Assembly: GCF_030867095.1 (NCBI RefSeq)
Contig: NC_081826.1
Coordinates: forward strand, 250,212,251-250,276,250
From: Alligator mississippiensis
Lineage: Eukaryota; Chordata; Crocodylia; Alligatoridae
Direction of reading: 5' to 3'
DNA: 64,000 nucleotides
The notes beneath the pieces were generated by a model, which made no database searches, was not told the DNA's origin, and saw only the letters and a program-made list of their open reading frames with translations. The translations under genes were made by a program, and so were the position numbers. Below are positions 22,488-33,272 of this stretch, piece after piece (position 1 is the first letter of the stretch; every line of letters starts with the position of its first letter).

Positions 22488-22890
22488 CAGTGATTCTCAA
22501 CCAGAGTGTTGCAGCTGTGAGATTCTTTTAAAGGGATACACAATGTTTCCAGTATTACGTGTGCAAATATTTACTCATGATTCACAAGATAAACCCAGAG
22601 ATTTCAACTTGGAATCTGTAGTGTCAAAAACATTCTGATCTGTTGTGGTCTTTCCGAGTCCTCTGCAACAGAAGAATTACTCTATTGTTGTTCCATAATC
22701 AAGAAATAAATGCAAGCTAAGAGCTATACAAAAAACTAGAATTCTTGGTTCCAAAATGATACCTTTATTAGACCAACTAGGAAATTGCAAGAAAATTGTC
22801 CTTTTCTTGCGATTTTCCAGTTTTTCTTGCTAAGAACTGGCATTTTTAAGGGTTCCCTGAGTCTAATGAGGGATACCTTGAAAACCGCTG
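22488..22890. mobile_element. Non-autonomous hAT element, split by a short repeat
   Basis: Ends CAGTGATTCTCAACC and the complement of GAAAACCGCTG form hAT-like inverted repeats. The internal TGTTGTGGTCTTTCC...AACAGAAGAATTAC is shared with 2825-3273, so both belong to one family. It is interrupted at 22726-22828. No clear 8-bp flank duplication remains. Confidence 0.65.
22726..22828 (+). mobile_element. Short copy of the palindromic family, nested in a hAT
   Basis: The body ACAAAAAACTAGAATTCTTG followed by GTTCCAAAATGATACC and TTATTAGACCAACTAGG matches the left arm of 19093-19867. It is flanked by GCTAAGAGCT (22716-22725) and GCTAAGAACT (22829-22838), a 10-bp duplication with one mismatch. 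It therefore moved into the hAT copy after that had landed. Confidence 0.72.
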
Positions 22891-23367
22891 CTACAGAAAG
22901 GAGCCAGCAAGGCAGCTGTTTAGCAGTTAGAGGAGGAAAGGGACAGCAGCCACTTAAGATGTGTGTGTTCAGGGTACGAACACACAAACAATTCACCCCA
23001 GGGTAAAGGGGGCAAGGCTTTTCCATGTACTTGCTAATCTTGCAATAACTGCCTGTATACACCCTCTGTAGGAAGCAGAAGCTAAACTGTAACTTACCAC
23101 CGAGTGAAAGAGTTCAGTTGCTAGTCAACCTATACCCTTAGGAAAGCTGTGCATCACACAGGTGTAGTTAAACCATTGCAGTTGTACTGGTACAACCCCC
23201 TATTTGGACCCCCTTGTTGCAGACTAAGACTGCCTTTTCACGGAATACTTTCACCTCCTCCAGACTGACTTAGCTGGAAACTTAGCTGAATAAATGCTTT
23301 GCTATTTTTATGCTAGAATAAGTGCGTTCACATTGTATGCATATGTCTGTTTAATAACAAATCTTAG
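22891..23367. other. Intergenic gap, nothing recognised
   Basis: No coding or repeat signature identified between the hAT at 22890 and the next hAT at 23376. Confidence 0.45.
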
Positions 23368-23375
23368 CTTGTACT

Positions 23376-23884
23376 TAGGGACCTACTAAAAATTGTGATT
23401 TTGCAACTTTCACAGAAACCACGAAAAACTGCATATTCCACAATCACTGTGAAAAATGGTGTTGGCCACAAAGTTGGCCTGAGGAATCAATGCCCCGCCC
23501 CCCCTTTTAATAAAAATAAAATGCTGGTTCCCCCATGGGAATCAGTGGTCCTTGCTGCCGCTGTGGCCCAGCCTCATAGCCCAACAGGAGAGGGGGAGAG
23601 AAGGTGCCAACTGGTGGGGCAGCACTAAGGGCAGCCAACAGAAAAGATGGTAGCTGCCTCCTCCCTGCCAGGGCCTCTCCACCAATCAGCAACGAGGACT
23701 GGGGCCTTTACACCAATCTGTGGTGAGGGACAAGGCCACAGGGACCTCTCTGCCAATCAGCAGCGAAAGGGGACTCACTGTGGAAAGACCATGAAATCAG
23801 CTCCCTGCGAAGATGCAGGGGCTTGTGAAAATCCCTTTGTCTCACTGTAACTTGGCAGGGCCCTACTTATTTGGCAGGGCCCTA
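23376..23884. mobile_element. hAT MITE (TAGGGACC/TAGGGCCC ends)
   Basis: The left end TAGGGACCTACTAAAAATTG and the right end (complement of GGCAGGGCCCTA) form the TIR. Flanks CTTGTACT (23368-23375) and CTTATCCT (23885-23892) agree at 6 of 8. The right terminus has a small duplication (TTGGCAGGGCCCTACTTAT appears twice, 23853-23888). It shares its terminus type with the MITE at 51400-51741. Confidence 0.72.
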
Positions 23885-23892
23885 CTTATCCT

Positions 23893-24896
23893 GGTGTAAC
23901 TATTCTGCATAGACAGACCTTGGAGCACATCCAGTTCGCAGAGACACTGCTTCTGGGACTGAAAGGAAAGAGATGGATGTGACAATGAAGGGGAAGTGAT
24001 GGATGGTAGCTCTTCCCCAGGGAAACAGAGCTGGCTCAGACATTTCAACTGAAAAATTACAGAATATGGTTCAAGGATCATATTTTCAAGGCATAATCAA
24101 ATATACATTTCCTTCTTTATAAAGGGTCACAATTTACAGCCTTGAAAACCACAGCTTGACCTCTTCCTGCATAACAGTAAAAGAGATCTTGACAAAAATG
24201 CTGGCTGAGAATTGTTTTCCATCTCATTCATGCAGGATTTGGACTCTTATTTCTTGTTCCTTTATAATTTCACTGGTTCTCTATTTTTCCCTTCTCAGGG
24301 GAAGATAGAAGCTGAATTTCTAAGGTTATAAACAAGCCGAAAAATACACTTTTTGCACTGTTTATCTTTAATATTTGCTCCTGTCCAGAGAACAAATATT
24401 GCTGTGTTTTTCCACTTCATAAGGCTTTAATACCAGTAGAGGGAGATGTGCACAAAGAATAAATTGATTTTGCCATTACATTTTTCATTACTGCCAGTAG
24501 GAACTAACACAGATTTAGAAATAATTAGAGTGCACTTACTGCCAGTAAAAAATAATCAATGAGCGGCATTTAAGAGCCATTTTTAATAAGCTGGAAAATA
24601 AATACTGGGGGATTTAGGTTTTCATTTTGTTACTGAAAAAAACAATCTGATGTTATGTTTCAGCCCCAATGCTGTGAGTAAATGAAAACAGCTAGCTCCT
24701 GGCCTGCTCCCTGAAACACAGAAACTGCACAATACCAAAAGCAGGACAAGCTTCCCATAACTACAAGGTTCCCCTAAATGTTCAAAACATCCCTCTTCAG
24801 TCTTTGTCTAGCAAGCAAGTAGCTAGGTAGAGAAGTTTCTCCCATTTTGTCAGGAGCTCTGACTTGCAGGGTAGGACTAGCCTGTTAGCTGTTGAG
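23893..24896. other. Intergenic stretch, nothing recognised
   Basis: AT-rich, probably old single-copy DNA; no exon or repeat signature identified. Confidence 0.45.
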
Positions 24897-25321
24897 CAGG
24901 GCTGTCCAAATGGGGGCCCCTGAGGGGTTAGCATACAGCACACAGGTTTCTGCCCAGTTCCTACTCCCTGCATTGATCTTGCGGCAATAACTGCGATTTT
25001 TACGGCAGAGCAGAATGCCAGGATGGGGTCCAGCAAGCTTGCTCTCCACGTAGTGGGCAGGTCCTAGTGCTGCCTGCACAGCAGCACCCATGGGGGAGCT
25101 TGAGCTGAGAGCTCACACTGTTTTCACAGTCGCAGGGGGTGGATTTGCACTGATTTTGTGGTGGAACAAGGGGCTGGTTTACACGATGCCGGGGGGCAGG
25201 GGAGGGAGAGATCTTGTGTTGCTCTAGTGGTGGGTTTCTTAAGAGCCTACCTGCAGAGCATTTTGTGCCCATGACCCACAACTGGTGCAGCCCCCAGCCA
25301 CTCTAAAGCTGGAGAGCCCTG
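24897..25321. mobile_element. Non-autonomous hAT element
   Basis: The left end CAGGGCTGTCCAAATGGGGG and the complement of GGAGAGCCCTG form the TIR. Flanks CTGTTGAG and CTTTAGAG match at 6 of 8. The interior is GC-rich noncoding sequence. Confidence 0.7.
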
Positions 25322-25459
25322 CTTTAGAGCATGGTTGGATCAAAGTTTTCCCAGAATAATGCCCCTAGAAATTGCTTGTATTGCTCTATTTGTGCATAAA
25401 AACCAGCATAACTCATAATAAAATACAGCTTGATAAAGCCCTTTGACTATTTAAAATAC

Positions 25460-25545
25460 AAGCATAAGCTTATTAATCTTCACAACACCCATGAAAAGCA
25501 GGAAACATTATCTTCAGAGTACAGCTGGAGAAGCTGGGGCTCTGG
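25460..25545 (+). repeat. Probable MIR SINE core
   Basis: TTAATCTTCACAACACCCATGAA then CATTATCTTCAGAGTACAGC and GAGAAGCTGGGGC follows the MIR consensus order (TTAATCCTCACAACAACCCTATGAGG, ATTATCCCCATTTTACAG, GAGGAAACTGAGGC). Heavily diverged. Confidence 0.55.
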
Positions 25546-25779
25546 GTGTGTTTTCACCATTAGATAATACCGTGTGCTCCAATGTGTAGCCTGTAAGTTT
25601 GAGGCAAGTAAAAAGGCCACATCATTTTGCTTAACAAGCCATGCCCTGATTAACCACATCCACACTATGCTTCCTGATCCCTGTGTTTTGCTAAGATTTT
25701 TAAGAGCATATTTCAGGCTCCCTAGAGCCTTTCTAGAAATTGCAGGTAATGCATTGTAGGACACCTTGTCTTTCCTTAA

Positions 25780-28100
25780 CAGCCTCAATGGCAAAAGTTA
25801 TTTTTCTTTTGTGGGAATTACGACATGAGCAGGTGCTTGATGTAAGTGCCATGGCAGACAAGGCAAGTTTGCAAGATGTGATGAACGTTGCTTTGCTACT
25901 CTTATGTGTACATCAGTGTCTGTGAGAAGGAGAACTAACACAGCACGCTGGCATCACCTCTTCTTGCAGGCATAGATTGACCAGCAGTGGGTCCAGAATT
26001 TCCACAAGGAAGCTGACATTCATGGACTTGTGCAAGAATCTTATGACAACCTTTTGGCACCACAGTACACAATCAAGTGAGCCCATACAGGTACAGAAGC
26101 AGGATGCTATCAGTATCTGGAAGCTGGCAACCCCAGACTGCTGCAGTTGGCTTATCAGCTTGTAGCCTGGGAGAGGAGGGTTTGAAATGTTATGATGGAA
26201 GTTATTTCATGCAAATTGTCAGTATCAAGAACATGCCTGAAATGATAGCTAACTGTTAGAGAATGTGATTTTCAAATTGAATGGGGGATGTTGATGGTAC
26301 ACCACTGATCATAGCTTGCCCTCTCCGAAAGGAATGAGTGAAATCATAGAAAGAAGGACTGGAAGAGACCTATAAGATCATCAAGTCTGGTCCCCTGCCA
26401 TGGGCAGGAGGTAATTGGGCTCAAACAAGACCGCCAGAGATGGTGACAGCACCACCTCTGCTGGAAGTGTGTTCCAGATCCTAGTTACCCGTATAGAAAA
26501 GAAGTTTTTCCTAATGTCCAGCCAAAACTTTTCGACTAGCTTATGTCCATTGGTCCGCATCTTCCTGCAGAGAGGGGCTTTTCTGAAAAGTTGTTCACCT
26601 AGGTCCTGGTGTTCTCCCTTGACATATTTGTAGGCAGCTATCAAGTTGCCTCTCAGCCTTCTTTTGCTCAGGCTGAACAAACCCAGAAACCGAAGTCTCT
26701 CCTCATAAAGCCTGTCCCCCAGGCCTTTGATCATGTAGGTGGCTCTTCTCTGCACCCTTTGGGGTTTTCCACATCCTTCTTGAAGTGCGGTGCCCAGAAC
26801 TGGATGCAGTACTCCAGCTGTGGCCTCACCAATGCCGAATAGAGGGGGAGGAGCATCTCTCTGGATCTGCTGGCGACACATCTGCTGATGCATGCCAGAC
26901 CTCTATTTGCTCTGTTGGCGACTTTGTCACACTGGTGGCACATATTCATCTTCTGGTCAATTGTCACCCCTAGGTCCCTTTCAGATCCAGTGCCAGTCAG
27001 TAGACCACCACCCATTGTATAGATATGGTGAGGGTTCTTCCTACCCAGATGAAGGACCCAGCATTTGTCCTTGTTGAACCTCATCTGGTTTTGTTCAGCC
27101 CATAGGACCAGCCTGTCAAGGTCATATTGAATCCTTGACCTGTCCTCTGATGTGCTCGCTTGTCCTCACAGTTTGGTATCATCCACAAACTTAATCATTG
27201 CACTTTTCACTCCCTTGTCCAAGTCATTAATAAAGATATTAAAAAGCACAGGCCTAAGCACTGATCCCCAGGGTACACCACTGGAGACAGCCTTCCATGA
27301 TGAGGCCACCCCATTAGTCAAGACTTGTTGGGATCGGCCACTGAGCCAGTTCCCAACCCACCTCACTGTAGCCTGGTCTAGTCCAGAACTCTCCAACTTA
27401 ACTGAGAGGATTTCATGGGAAACAGTATCAAAGTCCTTGCTGAAATCTAGGTAGATGACATCGAGCTCCTGTCACATGTCCAGGTGGTTAGTTACCTGGT
27501 CATAAAAGGACACCAGGTTTGTTAGGTATGACCTCCTCTCTATCAAGCCATGCTGGTTGCTTCTCAGTATCCCACCAGATGCAAGCTTGTGGATGATGTC
27601 CTCCTTGACGATTTTTTCAAAGATCTTATAAAGGATACCACTCCATGGCTCTGCAGGGTTTGGTTCAGGAACATAGGGTCAGGTTCATGAACACTAGTGT
27701 GAAAGTTAGCATTAACAAGATACACTATGCCAGTGTTTTGAGGAAATCTAGTATTTATATGCTTGGACAAGCTGGAACCTTGTTTCCTACTAGTGATACG
27801 GCAATCAACAGGGTGTGGGAGCCCATCATGATTTTGGAGAACCCTGCCTACCCGCTTCGCTGTAACTTATGAAACCTTACCAGACAACATGAAACTGCAC
27901 AAAAAATTCAGTTATGCACTTAGTGGTGGCAGAATGATGGTGGAGTGTGCCTTTGGGGGACTGAAAGCAGGAATTGGGGCAGTCTCTGAAATCATTTGCA
28001 TAATAATACTGAAAACACCATACATATGATCATTACAGAGAATGTACCTCTCTGTGCTTCCTTGTTTGTGGTCATGGGATGCTACTGTATTAGTTTCCAC
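25780..28100 (+). mobile_element. Decayed PIF/Harbinger DNA transposon with transposase remnants, split by a CR1
   Basis: The first half (25780-26342) encodes IDQQWVQNFHKE near 25976, VQKQDAISIWKLATPD near 26090, and MGDVDGTPLIIACP near 26280. The second half (27643-28100) encodes MALQGLVQEHRVRF, LFPTSDTAINRVWEPIMILE with NPAYPL, then DNMKLHKKFSYALSGGRMMV and ECAFGGLKAG near 27880-27960. Known: these are HARBI1-like blocks, VAIALWKLATPDSYRSV, the first catalytic Asp in AIDGTHI, GDPAYPL with the second Asp region, and the F.YRLSRARMVVECAFGRLK block with the last Glu. Asp is replaced in NPAYPL, and there are several stops and shifts. TIRs were not located. The insert is the CR1 at 26343-27642. 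Confidence 0.8.
26343..27642 (-). mobile_element. CR1 LINE nested in the Harbinger transposase
   Basis: The 3' terminus CATAGAAAGAAGGACTGGAAGAGACC is at 26345. The minus strand carries [77 protein letters not shown] and [20 protein letters not shown]. It ends near the region for RT motif A at about 27642. It is about 1.3 kb, with several frame breaks. Confidence 0.88.
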
Positions 28101-28962
28101 AGCTTGCTTGCTTGGATTTTTTTTGTACTCAAATAAAATATTTTGGAATAGCTGTGACTTCCTGTTGGTGTGGGCAACAAGAGCTTAAATAAACATCAAA
28201 TTGTACTGAACTTGCCAACATATATAAGCAAAAGCTTAGGAACAACATATTCAGGCCTGGTGTCTGCCAACAAAAATAAAGGTAGTTTTTGGTTTTTTTT
28301 AAATCAAGTTACTATCAGAAATCCAACATGCAAAGCAGAACTGCAACTAAAGTTCATGGGTCACCTGAGCCTAATTTTGCACCGAACTAGCATGGTGAAG
28401 GCAACATCAGCATGTGCAGCCAAAATGAACATACAACCTGTAAAACGAAAATATGAATGGGTACAGGGAGCTTCAAAGGCAGTGCTGTCTGTGGCTGGCA
28501 CTGCTCCTCTTAATTTCTTCCCCATCTCTCGGATCTGTACTGTAGTGCAGATGGCAAGTGAGAAGGGGTTGTTTGCCCCTCTGGTTGCTAGAGCAACTCC
28601 CAGGAACCATCAACAATTCTAGCTCCTGAATAGGCTGCAGAGGGTGGAGGAATGAAGAGCTCCTTGAGCCTAATTAAGCATTTTGAAAGGGACTGTATTT
28701 GTGTCTGGGCTAGAAGCTGCACAAGAGCCTGGTCCTGCTAGGGACCATAATCAACACCTGGCCCTGAACAAGCTACTACACAGGAACCATCCATACTAGT
28801 GCCTGGCCTAAGACAAGGCTCTACTTAGAACAGGCACAGTAACTTAGGCATACTTGGAGCTCTTCAGCACCTTTCTGAACTCCATGAATTCGCAGTCTCA
28901 CTCCTGTTCCAGAGTCTCCCATTTTGGGAACCTGTCCAAATTTCTAAGCTTTCATTGCTTAT
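28101..28962. other. Flank of the Harbinger element, nothing further recognised
   Basis: It may include the 3' end of the Harbinger transposon (an AATAAAATATTTTGG occurs near 28130). No other feature identified. Confidence 0.4.
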
Positions 28963-30126
28963 AGATTCATAGATTCATAGATTCATAGACGTTAGGGTCG
29001 GAAGGGACCTCAATAGACCATTGAGTCCGACCCCCTGCATAGGCAGGAAAGAGTGCTGGGTCTAGATGACCCCATCTAGATGCATATCCAACCTCCTCTT
29101 GAAGACCCCCAGGGTAGGGGAGAGCACCACCTCCCTTGGGAGCCCGTTCCAGACCTTGGCCACTCGAACTGTGAAGAAGTTCTTCCTAATGTCCAATCTA
29201 AATCTGCTCTCTGCTAGCTTGTGGCCATTATTTCTTGTAACCCCCGGGGGCGCCTTGGTGAATAAAAACTCACCAATTCCCTTCTGTGTCCCCGTGATGA
29301 ACTTATAGGCAGCCACAAGGTCGCCTCTCAACCTTCTCTTGCGGAGGCTGAAAAGGTCCAGTTTCTGTAGTCTCTCCTCATAGGGCTTGGTCTGCAAGCC
29401 CTTGACCATACGAGTGGCCCTTCTCTGGACTCTCTCCAGGTTATCTGCATCCCTCTTGAAGTGCGGCGCCCAGAATTGCACGCAGTACTCCAACTGCGGT
29501 CTGACCAGCGCCCGATAGGGGGGAAGTATCACCTCCTTGGTTCTGTTTGTCATGCATCTGCTGATGCACGATAAAGTGCCATTGGCTTTTCTGATGGCTT
29601 CGTCACACTGCCGACTCATGTTCATCTTAGAGTCCACTAGGACTCCAAGATCCCTTTCCACTTCCGTGCCACCCAGCAGGTCATTCCCTAGGCAGTAGGT
29701 GTGCTGGACATTTTTCCTCCCTAGGTGCAGCACTTCGCATTTCTCCTTGTTGAATTGCATCCTGTTGTTTTCTGCCCATTTGTCTAACCTGTCCAGGTCT
29801 GCTTGCAGCTGTTCCCTGCCCTCCGGCGTGTCTACTTCTCCCCATAGCTTTGTGTTATCTGCAAACTTGGACAGAGTACACTTCACTCCCTCGTCCAAGT
29901 CGCTGATGAAGACATTAAAGAGTATTGGTCCAAGGACCGAGCCCTGCGGGACCCCACTGCCCACACCCTTCCAGGTCGAAACCGACCCATCCACCACGAC
30001 TCTCTGGGTGCGACCCTCTAGCCAATTCGCCACCCACCGGACTGTGTAGCCATCCAAGTCACAGCCTCTTAACTTGTTCACCAGTATGGGGTGGGATACC
30101 GTATCAAAGGTCTTCCTGAAGTCTAG
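28963..30126 (-). mobile_element. Young CR1 LINE, 5'-truncated, 339-codon open frame
   Basis: The 3' end has three direct ATTCATAG units (28967-28988). A single uninterrupted minus-strand frame from 30081 to 29062 covers the C-terminal reverse transcriptase. It shows SGVPQGSVLGPILFNVFISD, FADNTKLWG (the usual FADD Asp pair is changed to DN), [51 protein letters not shown] and [20 protein letters not shown]. The terminal 22-codon block is VFKRRLDMHLDGVI. The open frame and the close match to 53580-55612 mark it as recent. Confidence 0.93.
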
Positions 30127-30127
30127 T

Positions 30128-30155
30128 CTTTTGGATGCTTCTGAGCATCCAAAAG
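30128..30155. repeat. Perfect 12-bp hairpin at the CR1 5' junction
   Basis: CTTTTGGATGCT and AGCATCCAAAAG are exact reverse complements with a TCTG loop. It sits directly at the 5' truncation point of the CR1. Confidence 0.75.
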
Positions 30156-30158
30156 ATC

Positions 30159-30260
30159 AGGGCCAACCTTAGGGAGAGGCAGTCAGAGTAGTCATCTCGG
30201 ACCACTCATTTCAGGGGGCCCTGAGGATTGGGCCAAAACTCAAGTATCCATTTTTAAACG
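30159..30260. mobile_element. Possible hAT terminal fragment
   Basis: CAGGGCCAACCTTAGGGAGA resembles the CAGGGCCGGCCTTAGG hAT terminus common in sauropsids, followed by GGGGGCCCTGAGG. No right end identified. Confidence 0.4.
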
Positions 30261-32304
30261 AGGCAAAAGCACATTTGAAAATGAAAAAATTAAAATAAAA
30301 CAATATCCCCTTCACTGTTTGTGCTCCATGAGTGTTACAGGACAAGAATATGTTTGGAACGATGTGTAGTGTATAAACAGAGTGTACAGAAAGAGAGGGG
30401 AAGATAGAAACTAGAAGAGCAAACTGGCAATTGCACTCCTGAAGTAAGATTTAAATGAGCCTTCTCTTGCCATTAGTAAGCGGCTTGCCTAAAATCAAGT
30501 AGAAGTTCAGAAGAGCTTAATAGTTTTAGTTGGTTTTAGTATGAAATATCACAAGAGTTTGATGGTCAGTCACAAACTGATGATTTTGCCTCAGAAAGTT
30601 TTGTTTCACAGTTAAATTGACCCTTCAATGCCGAAGAGTATTTTTCATTGTCACCAAAACATATCTTAGATCTCTTTTCTAGATTTACTGAATTGGTTAA
30701 AAATCATCTGTGCATTTAATTCGTTTGTTAAAATACACATGCACATTTAAGTGGTTAAAATACACATTGTTCTTTTCCTATTTATCACTATTTCTTTGCA
30801 ACAGTGATAAATCATAAAGCTGTCATTTGCCCAGTGCTAAAAGGACACCATGTTTTACTTTTGTCCTGAGTCCTGCAAAAAAGCATAATTAACAAGTTCC
30901 ATTTTATCAGAAACTGTAGTTTCTCGTTTCATCTGGAAGAGAGGACAAAGCCCAAGTGGCATGGTCTTTCCCACAGAGGGATTCAATGACCTATGTCCAC
31001 AGACCTATGAGGCTCAAACTGAACCTTTGCCCAGAAAAAGCAGCTGCTCCCGCTGCACACCCATGGGACAGCTTCCATGGAAAGAAACTTGCAAGGACAT
31101 AATTGAGTTCTGCGGGGAGTAGGGGGTGCTGGCCGAGGTTCTCTGTTTAGTTCCACCTTCGGTATTGCTTGTTTTGAACCTGTGACCTGCACCCCTTTCC
31201 CTGCTCTTTTTCCATTGTTCCAAATAACCTTTTGTAGCCTTAGACCTGCAGCTCTCCCCTGACATCAGGAGAGGCTTTCAGTTTTGAGGAGAACCTAAAC
31301 CCCTGCCTCTCCCCCCACCTCCCCCTTCTCCCCCACTCAGAGCTATGAGTATTGGAACCTGAATCTCTGGCCTGGCTCAGTAATGAGGAAGGACCACAAC
31401 TTTTGGTGGACCCAAAGCTTGCTCATCTCCTCTCCCCACACCAGTTGCAAAAGGACAAAACGGACTCCTAGTGACTTTTAACAACAGCAAGTTTTGTCTC
31501 ATAAAAGGACCACATAGTTTGTAGGCAGATACCTTTGATCTTACCTAACAATGCCTAAGACATGTTACCAAGTAAGCATAGTTAAAAGTGTAATAAGGCT
31601 ATACTATGAAACTTTTAGCAGTTAGCTAGTACCTCCACATCTCTTTTGCTGCTAGGTGGCCATCTTGGGCTGCATGTAGCACTGAGAGAAGGGTCATGAA
31701 TCTGTGGTGGAAGGAAAGAGAACAACTGAGCTCTTGCATGGTTTCTACCCTGAACATAAGCCAAAAACACTACAGCGAGCTCCAGGTCCCCAGTAACCCT
31801 GACTTCCACCAGGTCCCTCTCCCTGTGCAGCAAAGAACCACAAACATAATAGGCAGCACTGGAAACAATGGGGTCATGAGAAATGACAGGTGTTTGGCTC
31901 ACTGGCAAGGACCTTGCTGAGCTCCAGGTAGCAGGGCATGATGCTGCATCTCTGGTTAGTATCCTGAGGCTGTTGATGGAGCTGCTTGAGGTGTTTGGTA
32001 CACTTCTACTGCTTCAACCCACTCCTACAAATGCCCAGTTGAATAAACTGGCCCAGGATAGCATTGTGGCAATGAGCAGTCCTGTGATTGCAGTTGAAAT
32101 TATAGTGCTTGGAGGATTTCCTCCAGTAGTCACCAATGTGTAAATAACCTGCTTCTGTTCAGCTAGCTGCATATCAAGAGTAGAGCACATCCAGCTGGCA
32201 GTAAGGGCTGTGCTAGCAGTTTGGAGCAATGCTTGAGGAAAATGAGGGATTTAACTCTGAACAGGGAGCTAAAGTAACAGCCAACTTTCTGGGAGGAGAG
32301 AGAA
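30261..32304. other. Intergenic stretch, nothing recognised
   Basis: Two kilobases of mostly AT-rich sequence. Short open frames at 30983-31265 and 31615-32229 have no family similarity that I recognise and no splice context that supports them. Confidence 0.45.
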
Positions 32305-32475
32305 CATAAAATGTGCCATACTGGGTTAGACCACAGGTCTATCTAGCCCAGGATACTGTACTCACAGTGACAGAGAGTAGATGCTACACTGAAGAGTGTA
32401 TATGCATGGCCTGTCCAGACTGATCTGTCCCGTGCTCCTCTTTGGTTTTAGCTCCCAGCATTCGGAGGCCTAGGG
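32305..32475 (+). repeat. Old sauropsid interspersed repeat
   Basis: ATGTGCCATACTGGGTTAGACC then GGTCTATCTAGCCCAGGATACTGT matches a dispersed repeat common in turtle and crocodilian DNA (TGCTGGGTCAGACCAATGGTCCATCTAGCCCAGTATCCTGT). I know the pattern but not its family name. Confidence 0.6.
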
Positions 32476-33272
32476 TGGTCTTAATTTATAGGTTGCATAA
32501 CTATCATGTCTAATAAATAATACTCAAAGATGGACCTATGTTGCATAAGTTTGACCTTCTTCAAACCTGGGTAAATTATCAGCTATAGCAGATGGGGGAG
32601 GGGGCATTTGGAAAGTATGGAAGTGAAGAACGAGGACCTGTGGGAATGACAATGAAGAACTGCCCGTTTTGAAGCTGTATAACCCATACCTCCTCTACGA
32701 ATTGGCAGCTGAGTCAAGTGCTTACCTGGAACACGAGCAGAGCCTCTGGGCCCTGAGAAATAACTATGGGGGTATTCAGAGCAGTTTGGTACAGCTGCAT
32801 GAGCAAGATTGCAAGCCAAAACACATGCATGTTTTGCAGTATATACATACACAGAGATCCTGGTAAGTGACCTTGATTTTGACAAGGCTAAAGAATATTT
32901 ATCACCAGAAAACTCTCTAAAAAAGGTTTGTCTACTGAAGAAACGCTAGAGGGTTTAATTATATTTGAGCATGACTGAGTGTATCTTTGTTCACTCTGGC
33001 TGTTTATAGTCTTTGGATAGTTAATCCCTTGTGCCAGTGTTGGATTGATGCTTTCCTGGAAAAAAATAAGTAGTGCTAATTTCTCTTAAATTCTTATGTA
33101 CTCTGTGTTTTGAGGATTTTTGTACAATGTTCTTTTTTTCCTGTAGCTGAAAGGACTGTAGGCACTCTGCTATTTATCTTGGTTATCTGTCTATGGGAAA
33201 TGGTGATATATTCTATAATTAATCTCAATCGTTTTGCTCAGGGCTGTACAGGCAAAAGAATTGCAGAATCAG
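32476..33272. other. Intergenic gap, nothing recognised
   Basis: AT-rich, no signature seen. Confidence 0.45.
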
